Below the pieces are notes generated by a model. The model worked only from the letters and a program-made list of their open reading frames with translations, was not told the DNA's origin and did not search any database. The position numbers were made by a program, and so were the translations under genes. From the NCBI GenBank assembly GCA_026122225.1, contig JANEZZ010000523.1:410095-474094 (forward strand): a stretch of 64,000 nt of DNA. The letters are read 5' to 3'. Shown here one piece after another: positions 45,374-56,666 of the stretch. Source of the stretch: Heloderma charlesbogerti (Eukaryota > Chordata > Lepidosauria > Squamata > Helodermatidae). The stretch's first letter is position 1, and the number at the start of each line of letters is the position of its first letter.

Positions 45374-45742
45374 TAGGGATGGGGGAGAAATCCTCCACGG
45401 TCCCCAGTGAGGCCGGATTCAAAAGAATCCGCCCCCCCCCAGAGTCCGTGGAGGATCGGAAGACTTACCTCCGCCTCCACGAGTAATCCTCACTGGCTGG
45501 GTCCTCCCTGCCAGCCAGCTCCAAAGTGCCAGTGATATGGCCACCATTGCTATATCACTGGTGGGCCGGATTGACTGTGGCCGCAAATGGTGTCCCAGAT
45601 GTATCGCTGGCACTTTGGCAGTGCTGTGGACTTGCTGCGAAGCAGAGTCGGCCGGCAAGGATTCCGGGGGGGGAGGGACGGATCGCATCCCCCCACCGAG
45701 GACCCCCATGGAGTCCAGATAATGGGGTCTCGTACACCCCTA
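45374..45742. mobile_element. Foldback element E6 (short subtype)
   Basis: A 369-bp element with tips TAGGGATGG and ACACCCCTA. An 8-bp duplication GGGGTGTC / GGGGTGTT (one mismatch) lies at 45366-45373 and 45743-45750. The left 'B' end shares GGAGAAATCCTCC with the 22516 element and carries the minus-strand donor AGGTAAGTC near 45463. The interior has CCAGTGATATGGCCACC / GGTGGCCATATCACTGG-like inverted arms in place of the GTGATAGGC hairpins. Confidence 0.8.
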
Positions 45743-45884
45743 GGGGTGTTGGCGAATGCTCTTTTCCCCATGCCAGCCCTTGACAGCCAGCGCGAGGAAG
45801 AGGGGCAGTGGCGGCAGCACCCAGCACTTGCGTTTTGGGGGGGGGGGCTGCTGGCATCTTCGAAGATTCGAAGCTTCACGTCGG

Positions 45885-46317
45885 CCCGGTCAGTAGTTGG
45901 ATGGGCGACCTCCTGGGAATCAGGCTTCCTGCACTGAGCAGGAGGTTGTTCTATCTCTTCAAATGAGACCAAGTTTTACCCCCTTCTATCCCCCGCTTCA
46001 GCTTAAAAAAAAAAAAATTAAGGCGTTATCTTTGAAGAATCGTGGCTTCTCCACAATTTTTTTTCTCATTCAGGCATGATCTTTGAAGATGTGAAGCTTT
46101 GAATCTTCAAATCTTCAAAGAACATGCCTGAATTAGAAAAAAAAATCACAGAGAAGCCACGATTCTTCGAAGATCGCGCCTTAATTTTTTTTTTAAAAGC
46201 CGAAGCGGGGGATAGAAGGGGGTAAAACTTAGTTTCATTTGAAGGGATAGAACAACCCCCTGCTCAGTGCAGGAAGCCTGATTCCCAGGCAGTCACCCAT
46301 CCAACTACTGACCAGGG
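45885..46317. repeat. Long palindrome with 5S rRNA-derived arms
   Basis: Two inverted arms of about 205 bp meet near 46101. Each arm begins with GGTCAGTAGTTGGATGGG, matching the 3' half of vertebrate 5S rRNA (the GTTAGTACTTGGATGGGAGA region and GCCTGGGAATACCGGG), and continues CACTGAGCAGG, a run of T/C, an A-run and CTTTGAAGAT. On the right the 5S similarity extends further to about 46352 (GGAAGCTAAGCAGGGCC on the minus strand). It looks like two head-to-head 5S-derived SINEs (SINE3-like) or a foldback that captured one. Confidence 0.65.
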
Positions 46318-46749
46318 CCGGCCCTGCTTAGCTTCCAAGATCAAACAAGCACACGCACATCCAGCCCTTTGCTTGTTGCTGAGGAAATGGGGGCTGCTGA
46401 GGAAGCTATGCGATCAGTAGCTGGAAGACGATATGGGGCCGTTGAGAGCTGTGATTGGACAGGAGGGAAATACAAACACCGCCATATATGGACAGGCAGG
46501 GGAGGGGACTATGATCAGATACAGTAGCGAAGGTGGAAAATCAGAGTACATTAAGGGGAAATACTAGGATATCAGGGTATTGAAAGCAGGAGCACGGAAG
46601 TGAGAAATTCTGGTTCCAATTCAAGGCGGCTACTGCGTAGTGTGAAAGGCGGGTGGTGAAACCTCATTGGAAGCGAAAAAACCCTTAAGTGTAGATCGGC
46701 CCCTGGTGTGCACTAGTGGCAATGAGAATGAATGCAGTGATCTCGCTCC

Positions 46750-48840
46750 TCTGTGGGGTGTTATCGTTTAGAAATCACCCATCCTGGAAAAATGCTGTCC
46801 ATTGGCTCATATGGACACGTGAGGGTCTGAATGCTGAATTATAATCAGACACGGGCTAGAGCTGTATCTTCAGCCTATCATGTGGCGGTGAAGGCAGCAA
46901 AAAAGGAATATTATGCTGCCTCCATCGTGTTTGCAGAGTGCTGTCCCAGGAGGCTGTTCCAAGTGGTCCGGAGCCTGGTCAGTTCTGTGGCTCCGGAACC
47001 ACTGGAGCATTCTCTAAGGCCTCCTGTGAGGCCTTGGCAAGGCACTTTGCAGATAAAATTGATCAGATTAGGTGTGTTACTCTGCACACCGTGGATACAG
47101 TTAGTGAGCAGGAGGCGGCCTGTGCCAAACCGGTTTTGTGGGATCGGTTCCAGCTTCTTCCTCCTGATGAAGTGGACAAGGTGCTTTCATCTGTAAGGCC
47201 AACCACCTGCTTACTTGATCCTTGCCCATAGTGGCTCATTATGGGCTGCAGAGAGAGACTGGGTGAGGGGATCAGGGCGGTGGTGAACGCCTCCCTTGAG
47301 GAGGGAGTGATGCCATCAGCCCTCAAGGAGGCAGTGATAAGACCGCTCTTAAAGAAGCCCTCCTTGGATCCTCAAGTTCTGAACAACTTTCGCCCAGTCT
47401 CAAATCTGCCATTTTGGGGCAAGGTGATTGAGCAGGTGGTGGCGGTGCAGTTGAAGGCACACTTGGAAGAAACTGATTATCTAGACCCATTTCAGTCGGG
47501 CTTCAGGCTTGGGCATGGGACAGAAACGGCCTTGGTCGCCTTGGTAGATGATATGAGGAGGGCTCTGGATAGGGGTGAATGCTCCTTCCTTGTTCTCCTC
47601 GACCTCTCAGCGGCTTTTGATACCATTGACCACGGTATCCTCCTGGACTGCCCGGAGGGGTTGGGCACCATATTGCGGTGGTTCCGGTCCTTTCTCTCCG
47701 GCAGGTACCAGAGGGTAGCACTGGAAGAGGAGGTTTTGGACCCGTGGCCACTCACTTGTGGGGTGCCACAGGGTTCCATCCTCTCCCCGATGCTATTTAA
47801 CATCTATGTGAAGCCGCTGGGGGCTATCATCAGGAGGTTTGGGGTGCAGTGTCATCAATATGCGGATGACACGCAGCTCTACCTCTCATTCAAATCTTCA
47901 CCAAGGTTGGCTGTAGAATCCCTGTCCAAATGTCTGGAGATGGTGAGTGGCTGGATGGGGAGGAATAGGCTAAAGCTGAACCCTGACAAGACCGAGGTAC
48001 TTTTGATAAGAGATAAGAGGAGGCTAGGGGATGTTGACCTGGTGTTGAATGGAGTACGGCTACCCTTGAAAGACCAGGTCTGCAGCCTGGGGGTCATTTT
48101 GGACTCCCAGCTGTCCATGGAGGCTCAGGTGTCAGCTGTGAGCCAGACACCGCTGTATCAACTCCATCTGATACGGCGGCTGCGCCCCTTCCTTCCCGAC
48201 CATCTGCTCCCATCAGTATACATGCCCTGGTCTCCTCTCGTTTAGACTACTGTAATGCGCTCTACGTGGGGTTACCCTTGTAGACGGTTCGGAAGCTGCA
48301 GCTGGTACAGAATGCGGCGGCTCGCCTGATTAAAGGCAGCTGCCGGCGAGATCACATCACTCCAGTGCTGAAGGAGTTGCACTGGTTACCAGTTGTTTTC
48401 CGGGCCAAATTCAAGGTGTTGGTTTTGACCTTTAAAACCCTATATGGTTCCGGCCCAGCCTATCTTAAGGAGCGCCTCCAGCAGCACCAGACAGGCCGCT
48501 TAACAAGATCAGCCTTGGATGGCCTTCTCTCTGTCCCATGCCAGGACAGCTAGATTGGTGGGGACGAGGGAGAGGGCCTTTTCTGTAGTGGCCCCCACTC
48601 TGTGGAACTCCCTCCCTAGGGAACTCCGTCATGCCCCCTCTTTAATGAGCTTCCGTCGTGCATTAAAAACGTGGCTGTTCAGGCAGGCATTTGGGGTGGG
48701 TTAGGGTATTTTAGAAAATGTTTTTATTGTAGAATTTTATTGTTTTATTGTATGTTGTACATCGCCCAGAGTGGCTGGGTGACCAGCCAGATGGGCGATT
48801 AATAAATTAAATAATAAATAAAATAAAATAAATAATAATC
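46750..48840 (+). mobile_element. L2 LINE (5'-truncated)
   Basis: Plus-strand L2 sequence from the pre-RT linker (RAVSSAYHVAVKAAKKEYYAA) through RT and C-terminal domain to a 3' tail with CATCGCCCAGAGTGGCTGGG and a (AAATA)n run. The endonuclease is missing, and the 5' end lies near or within the composite element that precedes it. Stops and frameshifts are few, but the RT frame lacks a short block after TIDHGILL. Confidence 0.85.
47241..48245 (+). pseudogene. L2 reverse transcriptase
   Basis: A 334-codon frame with the L2 RT blocks: PSLDPQVLNNFRPVSNLPFW, LLDLSAAFDTIDHGILL (catalytic Asp), CGVPQGSILSPMLFNIYV and CHQYADDTQLYLSFKSS (YADD intact). It continues as LNPDKTEVLLI. A deletion after TIDHGILL removes part of the fingers-palm link (joins to DCPEGLGTILRWF). 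It ends at a stop at about 48243; the C-terminal part (LHWLPVVFRAKFKVLVLTFK) continues in another frame at 48365-48704. Confidence 0.88.
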
Positions 48841-49203
48841 AAGGAACTTTAAAAATCTTTGAGCCAGTTGAGCAAATTTACATGCAGAGACAGAATAGAA
48901 AATTGCTGTTTATTTGGGGGGTTCTTTTCGAAATTCATAGTTGCTGTTGCTCTTGGTGTTTACCAATAAAATGTGTGTGTGTGTGTGTTTAAATGCTCTA
49001 AATCGGTGTTGTTCAAGCAGATGCTCAAGTAATGTTATGAGTCTGAAGAGGAGTAGGTACCATGCAAGGTTGGAAAGCCCCCCTCCCCATACAGAGAGTG
49101 GAGGTCAAAAACCTATAATAATGTCGGGAGGTCGCCCCTGCCGCCTTCTGAAATCCTTAGGTAGCCAGAATCAACATGCAGACAATAGGGCTCTTTTCCA
49201 AGG
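48841..49203. other. Unassigned sequence with short (GT)n
   Basis: No gene; a GT run lies at about 48971-48987. Confidence 0.4.
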
Positions 49204-49211
49204 CTTTATTC

Positions 49212-49964
49212 TAGGGATGTACGAAACACCTACCTGGATCCGCACCAGGCAATCCACGGTGGGGGGGAGGCGCTCCGTCCCTCCCCCCCGGAATCCTCGA
49301 CGGGGGGAGAGGCGATCCGATCCTCCCCCCCCGGAATCCTGCCTGGCCAGCTCCGCTCTGTGGCCAAGCCGCGGAGCTGCCAGCGGGCTCCGGCCGCCCG
49401 CAGCCGGACATCCAGCCGCTAGGCAGCCCTGCAGGGATGCAAATGGCGGCTGTCGTAGCCGCCGCCAATTGCATCCCTGTATTGAGTCATGATAGGCTAC
49501 GTAAATATTTATGTAGCCTATCATGGCAGGGGGAAAAACCCCAGCGTACGCAAATGGCGGTAAATGCTGCCATTTGCATACGCTGGGTTCCCCCCCCCCC
49601 CCGCCGTGATAGGCTATGTAAATATTTACGTAGCCTATCACGGCCTCCGCAGGGATGCAAATGGCATCCCTGCGTTAGCTGTGATAGGCTACGTAAGTAT
49701 TTACGTAGCCTATCACGGCTATGAAGAGGAGGAAGCGAATGGTGGTCGCAGGACGGCCGCCATTCGCAAAGCAGCATGGACGGGGGCAGGTAAGTGCTCC
49801 ATTTCGCATGGCTTTTGTTGGTTGGGGGCGGTGGGGACTTTGTCCTGCACACCTTTCATGGGTTGGGGGGGGCGGGGGCTTTGTTCCGCGACAGATTTCG
49901 GGGCCCTGAATGCACTGGCATTCGGCCTCACTGAGATCCATCACGGAATTCTCTGACATCCCTA
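49212..49964. mobile_element. hAT-like foldback element E5
   Basis: A 753-bp element with the 'A' tip TAGGGATGTACGAAACACC at the left and GACATCCCTA at the right. A perfect 8-bp duplication CTTTATTC lies at 49204-49211 and 49965-49972. Three hairpins of GTGATAGGCTACGTAAA type are at 49488-49527, 49605-49643 and 49679-49718, separated by GCAAATGGCGG-type arms. Donors: minus-strand AGGTAGGT near 49230 and plus-strand AGGTAAGT near 49790. It is shorter than E1-E4 because the central GTAGTCTACG pair is absent. Confidence 0.92.
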
Positions 49965-50247
49965 CTTTATTCCCATTCAACCTAATGACGGTTACAGATG
50001 CTAATTGCTTGATCCTACTATTGAGACTTAAGAGAGCTGCCTACTTGGGAGTTCTAACCTTAGGAATCAGTTGATCTCCTTTTGGAGGGGAAGGTGGGAA
50101 ACCTCTGTATTTATGGGCTAGGAGGAGAGAGTCCACCCCTTTCCCGTGGGGCATCGGGGCGCTGCTGTTGCCACCGCACCAAGCAGGCTGAGCGCCTCCT
50201 CTCAGCGCCCACCAAATCCCGCTTGCCACTGCACCAGCGCCTAGTAG

Positions 50248-50750
50248 GGATGGGGGAGAATTTCTTCAGGGGGCCGAGCGCCAACGCATTCGGTCCTCCG
50301 AAGGTTGTTCGGGGAGAAATTCTTTGCCCCCCCGCCCCCTGCCCCCCCGGGATGGGACTTACCTTTTACCAATGTCCCTCCCGGTGGCGGGTCCCGGTGG
50401 CAGTCGGCAGGTCTTCGTCAGGGGCGGGGGCGGCAGCCGGTCTTTTGACCGGCTGCCGCCGCCGCCATTACAAGAAAAGTTAAAAAAAAAAAACGCCCCT
50501 GTGATAGGCTACGTAACTATTAACGTAGCCTATCACGTCTAGATTTGCAAAGTCAGCCGTGATAGGCTACGTTAATCGTCACGTAGCCTATCACGGGTGA
50601 CTTAAAAAAAAAAAAAAAAGCGCATACGGCTAATGGCGGCCCCCATAGGGAGCTGCCATTCGCGTTCCTTATTTGGTCCCTGTAGTCTACGTAAAGATTT
50701 ACGTACACTACGGCGAAAATAAGGACAACGCAAATAGCCAGTATTTAAAT
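50248..50750. mobile_element. Foldback element E9, right half missing
   Basis: The 'B' tip TAGGGATGGGGGAGAATTTC is followed by the GGCCGAGCGCCAACGCATTC block, the minus-strand donor AAGGTAAGTCCC near 50365, the GGTCTTTTGACCGGC hairpin and hairpins of GTGATAGGCTACGTAA type at 50502-50538 and 50559-50597. It stops shortly after the central GTAGTCTACGTAAAG hairpin and runs into a SINE at 50752. The left half is otherwise close to E3. Confidence 0.75.
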
Positions 50751-50751
50751 A

Positions 50752-50932
50752 AGGACAACAGTAAATAGCCATCTAGCCAGTATTGTCAACAGTGACTGGC
50801 AACAGCTCTCCAGGGTATCAGGCAGCATTTTTTCCCAGTCCTACCTGGAGATACCAGGGACTGAAAGTAAGACCTTCTGCATGCAAAGCAGGTGCTCTAT
50901 CACTGAGCTGCAGTACTTCCTCCTTGAAGGGG
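50752..50932 (-). repeat. tRNA-derived SINE (minus)
   Basis: The minus strand reads GCAGCTCAGTGATAGAGCAC (A-box), a diverged B-box (TTTCAGTCCC) and the body GCCAGTCACTGTTGACAATA, matching the SINE at 31446. Confidence 0.7.
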
Positions 50933-50956
50933 TATGTGTGTTACCTATATCTTGGA

Positions 50957-51160
50957 CAGGGGTGGGCAACCTTTTTGGTCCTGTGGACTTACATGGCAAA
51001 TTGAGAAACTGTTCTGGGCACCACCACAAAACGGACATGTTGTAAATGAAAGCATCAGGCTGCAGCCACCTTCCAGAGGCATTCATGAGAAAAGAAGGTG
51101 GAAGCAGCGAGAGGCCCTCACTTTGCTTGGAAACAAACCCAGCCACGTTGCCTACCCCTG
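50957..51160. mobile_element. hAT MITE (CAGGGGTGGGCAAC type)
   Basis: The ends CAGGGGTGGGCAACCTTTTT and GTTGCCTACCCCTG are inverted. The flanks ATCTTGGA / ACCTAGGA are 8 bp with two mismatches, as expected of an aged hAT insertion. No coding capacity. Confidence 0.7.
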
Positions 51161-51168
51161 ACCTAGGA

Positions 51169-51555
51169 GTATCCCTCCAAACGAATCTTCCAAATGTGAT
51201 CCCAATACAGGTCTGGTGGCAGAGAAGCAACTCTCTGATAAATCCCCGTGCAGATTTTAGGCAGGACTTGGCAGATGGTATGCAAAAGGAGTTGTCAAAC
51301 CCTATGAAGTGAATAAGTTCATGATAGAGGCAGTTTTACACATTGAGCTAGGTCAGCCTAGGGGATGTTGCAGGAGTCTGAGAAGTGGGTGGAGTTTGGC
51401 GGATTCCCCCACACTTGGCCTCCTGGACCACGCTCGCTGAGCCACTGCACTTACCGGACCCACTGGCTGAGTCGCTGTGCAGTCCATGAGTGCCCGGTGG
51501 CTGCCCATTCCCTCAGCAAGCCGCCATTTTGTAAAAATGTAATATATTACATAAA
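51169..51555. other. Unassigned intergenic sequence
   Basis: No gene or defined repeat recognised. Confidence 0.3.
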
Positions 51556-51559
51556 TGAC

Positions 51560-51847
51560 GGCCAGTTTCGAGACCCGAGTGTTGCGTGACGGAGTGAGCT
51601 CCCGTCTTCAGTCCCAGCTTCTGCCAACCTAGCAGTTCGAAAGCAAGAAATTGCAAGTAGATAAATAGGCACCGCCTCGGTGGGAAAGGTAACAGCATTC
51701 CGTGCACCTCGGTGTTCAGTCATGCCGGCCACAAGACCACGGAAGTGTCTTTGGACAGCGCTGGCTCTTCGGCTTAGAAACGGGGATGAGCACCGCACCC
51801 TAGAGTTGGACACGACTGGTTGGGGACACCTTTACCTTTTTACCTTT
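51560..51847 (+). repeat. Sauria SINE (5'-truncated)
   Basis: It begins within the head (TTTCGAGACCCGAGTG) and runs through GCAAGAAATTGCAAGTAGAT and the 3' BovB-like AGAGTTGGACACGACTGG to a tail of ACCTTT units. It is the same family as 61452-61796. Sauria SINEs are a squamate lineage marker mobilised by BovB. Confidence 0.88.
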
Positions 51848-52074
51848 AATGTTGTGTGAATGGCCCCTTTACAGCCTCTATTTATGCAACATTACATTTA
51901 TGGAAAAACCTGAGCTGTCATTTTGCGTGCACCCCCCCCCCCACAGACACACACATGGCAGCTCGCTGAGGGAACAGGTGGCTGCCCGAAGCTTGCCAGG
52001 CTCCCGCAAACCATGCAGCAGCTCACATGGTGAGCAGGGGCAGGCAGTGGGGGTGAGTCTATCTGTCCCTAGCT

Positions 52075-52199
52075 CAGCCTTCCCCAACCTGATGTTTTGG
52101 ACATCAGTTCCCATCAGTGCCAGCCAGCATGGGCAATGGTGAGGAATGCTGGGAGTTGTAGTCCAAAACATCTGAAGGGCACCAGTTTGGGGAAAGCTG
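52075..52199. mobile_element. Short hAT-type MITE
   Basis: The ends CAGCCTTCCCCAACCTG and CAGTTTGGGGAAAGCTG are imperfect inverted repeats, with a palindromic centre (TTTTGGACATCAGTTCCCAT ... GGGAGTTGTAGTCCAAAA). The start of another copy is at 63986-64000. Confidence 0.6.
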
Positions 52200-52204
52200 A
52201 GCTG

Positions 52205-54350
52205 TCTTCTGTCACACACTCACCAAGTCACATGGGAGCAAAACAGTGTCTCTGTGGTTCTATCCTATGTGCAGTGGGGGATCTTGTGTGAATGCCACTA
52301 GCACATAGCAGGGACCAATCTGATGGGTCTGTCACCATGCAGGAAGGCCCCACATGCTCATCCACACACACACGGTTGTAGTTTTCACACAGAAATTGCA
52401 GTTAAATGGAACAGAACCACCAACAAGAGGCTCAGCATAGCTCAGTCGGTGTGTGCAGAGGGCTTGAATTATAAGTCATCAGGTCATGAAGTACTGAGTG
52501 ATGTACATGCATGTGTGAATCATCCCCTAATTACAGACGTCCAGTATGCAGAGGGACTGCAGTCCTGGAATGATATTTTTTCCAGATATGCAGGTTGTAT
52601 TTTAAATTACAATAATCTAATGGATTAAAAATTAAAATCTTCTTTCATAAGAAACATAAAATACTTATTAGACGGTATTATAAAGACAATTTTAATGAAC
52701 CATATGATAGATCCCAAATAAAACTTTTACAGAAGTCTTAAACATTTGTACAACCACATATTTGGTGAGATCGTGCCCTTTGGATAGACATTAGTAGCTA
52801 CGTATCAAGTTTCCAATTTTAGCAATTACAGACTAAGACCTACTATATGGAGCATCAATAAAAATGTTACTCATGGGTATTTATGTGGAATGAGTGCTTG
52901 TTATGTTGGGACTGGCCAGGCCAGAATACAAGTTGCCACCTTTAAATAGGTATAGGTAATGGTATGTGATGCCCTTGTTCCACATCTTTTGCATTACTGA
53001 TTTTCTACAATTCATAACTGTATTACAATTAACCAATTTCAAATGATGCTTTCACAGTAACTAGAGGCAGCCTTCTAGGAAGTTCTGATCAAGCAACGTC
53101 TCTGCATCTGTGGACCCAGATCTATTAAAAACTTATATCATTATATATTATACAACAACATTTATGTGATACCCTGGAGAAATATAGGGCTTCTTCACAT
53201 GGAGCTTTTATTTTGCTATTTAGATTGGTTGCTCACGGAAGTTTGCAGGTCCTTTAGATGATGTCGTCAACCTCCAAGGTGTCTCCCGCACTGAATGACC
53301 TTTATTCCATTTTTTAAAATATCAGAGATAATGAGCTATCAAATTACCGAACTTCAGTTCCACTTGCATTCCCTTGTGAAAAGAGGAAAACCTGCAATGA
53401 ACTAGACCACAGCGCCATTTAGTGGGGGTCTAATGAAACATATGGAAGACCCAGATAAGGGGGAAAAGGAGGGGGGAAGGAGACGCGTGTAAAGGGAGTC
53501 CCTCATGATCCCGCATTTAAAACAGAAGCAGAAAGCCCAGTTTTAAATGCAGGATTTTAGGCTGGTGTAGAGATGCTCGTATTGTGAACTTGTTGCCCAG
53601 CATTCATAACTTACATAATTTAACTAAGGTAACCTTTTTTTTTTGGCCAATGAAGTATATTGAGTTGTATCCAATTAGCATCTCCTACCAATGGAAGGAC
53701 TTCTGACAGTGGAATGAGGAGGGAGGGAGCAATGTCCCTTCTTCCCTTGCATTCCCCCCACCACATCTGCTTCAGAGGATTGGGAGACCCTCCAAAGCAG
53801 ATTGGGGGAGGTGCAAGGGGCTGCAGAGAGGCAAAAGGGGGAGGGAAAGTTCCAGTGCATGAGCGGAAGTCTGCTTGTGTGATGTCAGCTCTCACCCACT
53901 CTTTTTTATGGTTATACTTTATATATTATGTTTATATTTACTCCATTTGCAGTGGCTGGATAAAAACTGAGGATGGTATATATCAAAATAAATGCAGTGA
54001 ATTGTGAAGACCATATATCAATCAAGAGATGGGACTTTTTGGTCTTCTGGGACTGAGTTTACTCTTCTAACAGTATTTCTGTTGGATCTATAACCTCAAG
54101 GCAGACTCTCGTACACTTGTACAGAGGCATGGAAATGAGGTGTGGGGGATTGCATTGGGGGGCAGGGGTGTGGGAATTCACCCAAACTGGTAAGAGACAA
54201 TTTGCATGGGTGAATGGGTGAGCACTCACTGAGCTCAGTGACAGCTGAGCAGCTTAATTCCCCAGAACATGGCAGCTGGCCTCCTGAGGGCAGAGTGCAA
54301 CAAGCACATCAGTTCAGTCCTCTAGTATCTACACTGGCTTATGGTTTCCT
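52205..54350. other. Unassigned intergenic sequence
   Basis: No gene recognised. The stretch is AT-rich and mostly non-repetitive by eye; a MITE end similar to 43019 occurs near 53658. Confidence 0.3.
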
Positions 54351-54810
54351 TTTCTCATCAGAATGATTATGGTGGCTGGCATTCTTCTTCACAGAGGACA
54401 GTCCTCTGTCTGAAGGCCTCCTTAATTTAAAGGGAACAAGAACCATAAAGAGGAAGGCAGGGACTTTGCCGTTGCCCATCAACACTTCGCACCCAGAGAC
54501 CAGCAGACTGAGCAGGCACACAGGTCACCTGGTCACAGTCTTCTGCACTATAGTGAGATGCATTTTATTTCTATTTAAATTATAGTAATTTCTAATTTCT
54601 ATTTCTATTTAAACTATTTAAAAATTTATTTAAATTATTACTATTTAAATTATTTTATTTCTATTTAAATTATAGTAATTCTTTCTATTGTAACATCTAT
54701 ACATATAAATTAGCATATGCAAATTTGATGCAAATCTGTTTCTTCTTTTTGGGTGATGTATTTCCTCCCTTTTGGTAATGCACAAGTAGCCACCCTAGTT
54801 TTGACTTTGA
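54351..54810 (-). repeat. Dispersed repeat, 'GGGTG(A/T)CCAC' family with AT-rich expansion
   Basis: The reverse complement has the same block order as 28925-29345. An added run of TATTTAAATT repeats at about 54560-54700 accounts for the extra length. Confidence 0.5.
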
Positions 54811-54859
54811 AAGGCCTAAGCAGCTTGGTGCCAACATGCCTAAGGGACTGCCTCTACAT

Positions 54860-55167
54860 CAGGGGTGGGGGACCTTTTTTCTGTTGAGGGCCATGTTCCC
54901 TCAAGGGTAATCTGACAAGGTCTGGAGCCAGTGGTGGGCAGGGGTAGAACCAAAAGTAGCAGGGGACACCCCTTCTCACTCTCTCTCTCTCTCTCTCTCA
55001 TTCTTTCCCTCTCACTATTTCTGGCACCCTCCCTCTTCCACTTCTTCCACTGTTGCCAGAGGCCTGAACTGACTGTTTGTAGAAGGCTTTTGAAATCAGG
55101 CCGAGGTCCACATGTTATTAGGCCGAGGGCTACATATGGTCCCAGTGCCTCAGATTGACCACCCCTT
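54860..55167. mobile_element. hAT MITE (CAGGGGTGGG type)
   Basis: The ends CAGGGGTGGGGGACC and TTGACCACCCCTT are inverted. Flanking 8-mers CTCTACAT / CTCTATCT share six of eight bases. A (CT)n run lies inside at 54978-54999. Confidence 0.65.
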
Positions 55168-55206
55168 CTCTATCTCCTTGTCACAATCACACATTTATAG
55201 TACCTA

Positions 55207-55334
55207 AGGGCACAATCCTATGCATAGACTGAAAAAAGTCCTACAACTCCCAGCATGCCTCAGCCAGCCATAATGGCTGGGGTATGCTGGGAGTTGTACT
55301 TTTTTCTTTCTAAACATGCACTGGATTGTGCCCT
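55207..55334. mobile_element. Short palindromic MITE
   Basis: The ends GGGCACAATCCTATGCAT and ATGCACTGGATTGTGCCC are inverted. The inner arms AGTCCTACAACTCCCAGCAT and TATGCTGGGAGTTGTACTTT are nearly perfect inverted repeats around AGCCAGCCATAATGGCTGG. Confidence 0.7.
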
Positions 55335-55339
55335 AAATG

Positions 55340-56660
55340 TATCCTCTTGGACTGCCCTGAATGTTCTCCAGTGGGGTTTGCTTTTTTTTAATTCCCTTAG
55401 GCTGTGTGGACATTATATTACCTCGCCTGTTCAGTGGCAACATGTTGGCTGCCGCCACCGCTGCTTCAGTGCCATTTGCTCCCTCTAGCCTGTGCTTCTT
55501 TCCCCTTCTTGAATTATTTATGTGGGTGACCGGGCCAATCAGGAATCACATAATGACTGGGATTACATCACAGTGCTATGTAAACCAATCAGATTTGGTA
55601 GCATGATGACATCACTGAGGGCATAAGAAGTAAACTGACAGTGAAAATAAGAAAGGGTGATGTAAATGAGTAGACTAACATTTTTCCAAGGAGTGCCCCC
55701 CCCCCACAAAGATCACTGAAAAAGAGAGGGAGTTTTCAATACTGCCAAAAATGTTTTCTAAAACCCCACTCAAACCCCCAACTGTGGTTGGTTTTAGCTC
55801 AGTTCTGGTAATATCACCTGGGTGACATGTTCAAAGAACCGGTCCAGGGCATCTTGAGAGTCATTTTCAGCACTTGCTCCCTAGATGTGTGACCCTGGGA
55901 ATTTGCCAAAGCTAACCCAACATATATTCATGCAAGGCTGCATCACTTGAAGAAGCATCTAGTGACATGGTGCAAGTGAAGGGCTTTTAGTTGGTTTTGT
56001 AATATTTTAAGCTTGTCCTGAGCTGATGTGGATATGTGTTTTAAAATGGATGGATGGATAAACATTTAAATCAGGCTAATCTTAAATTACCACCTTCAGC
56101 ACAATGGACTGTATCTAAAGAAGTGCAAGTGTAAGGATGTAGCATGAAGGAAATTTCTCCTTTTCTCCTCTCCATTGCAGTCCCCTTAGTCCCTGAGTGA
56201 GAAGCTGCTTCTGAGAGCTGGGTGGACTCACCAGAATGAGGTGGGATGGGGTGCAGAGGCTGCACTGGGAGGGTGGAACTGGCCAAAATCGAGTGAGTCA
56301 AAGGAAAGCACCTCTGCCTGATTTCAGCTGATTTCCCCCTCCTACTGTAGATCCTGTGCTTCCTGATCCTCACTGTTCTGGATGTTCCCCTGACCCTCAG
56401 GCGGTGGTGTAGTGGAGGAGGAATGTGCGGGAGCCCAGCTTCAGGGCTATTTTCAGAGCAGGAGCAGTGATGTTATCTGCCAAAGCGGCATGGTAATTGG
56501 CAGACAACCCTTGCTCTGGCCCGTGAATGAGGTTATAACAAGGCCCTCCAATGTTACTATTGTTGGTGACAGATTAGCATGTACGAAGTCAGAGAATGAG
56601 GAATATAACTAAGCAGAGGCTGGACGCTTTTCCATTTCTTTGATGGAGTGCCTACTTCAT
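55340..56660. other. Unassigned intergenic sequence
   Basis: No gene recognised; overlapping short frames only. Confidence 0.3.
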
Positions 56661-56666
56661 GCTAGC

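Larger units (their letters stand above)
44714..46704. mobile_element. Composite element with inverted ends enclosing three insertions
   Basis: The left TAGGGCCGATCTACATT and the right AAGTGTAGATCGGCCCCTG are inverted copies of about 15 bp, hAT-like in style. Inside are a MIR-like SINE (44938-45178), foldback E6 (45374-45742) and a 5S-derived palindrome (45885-46317). No target duplication could be read at the outer ends and no transposase is present, so the outer boundary is inference from the inverted ends. Confidence 0.45.

Noticed and set aside
45885..46352. 5S rRNA gene
   Set aside because: Only part of the 5S sequence is present, inverted and fused to unrelated repeat DNA.
49171..49724. 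Overlapping frames on both strands across E5 (for example 156, 95 and 121 codons)
   Set aside because: Artefacts of palindromic, GC-rich foldback DNA lacking stops.
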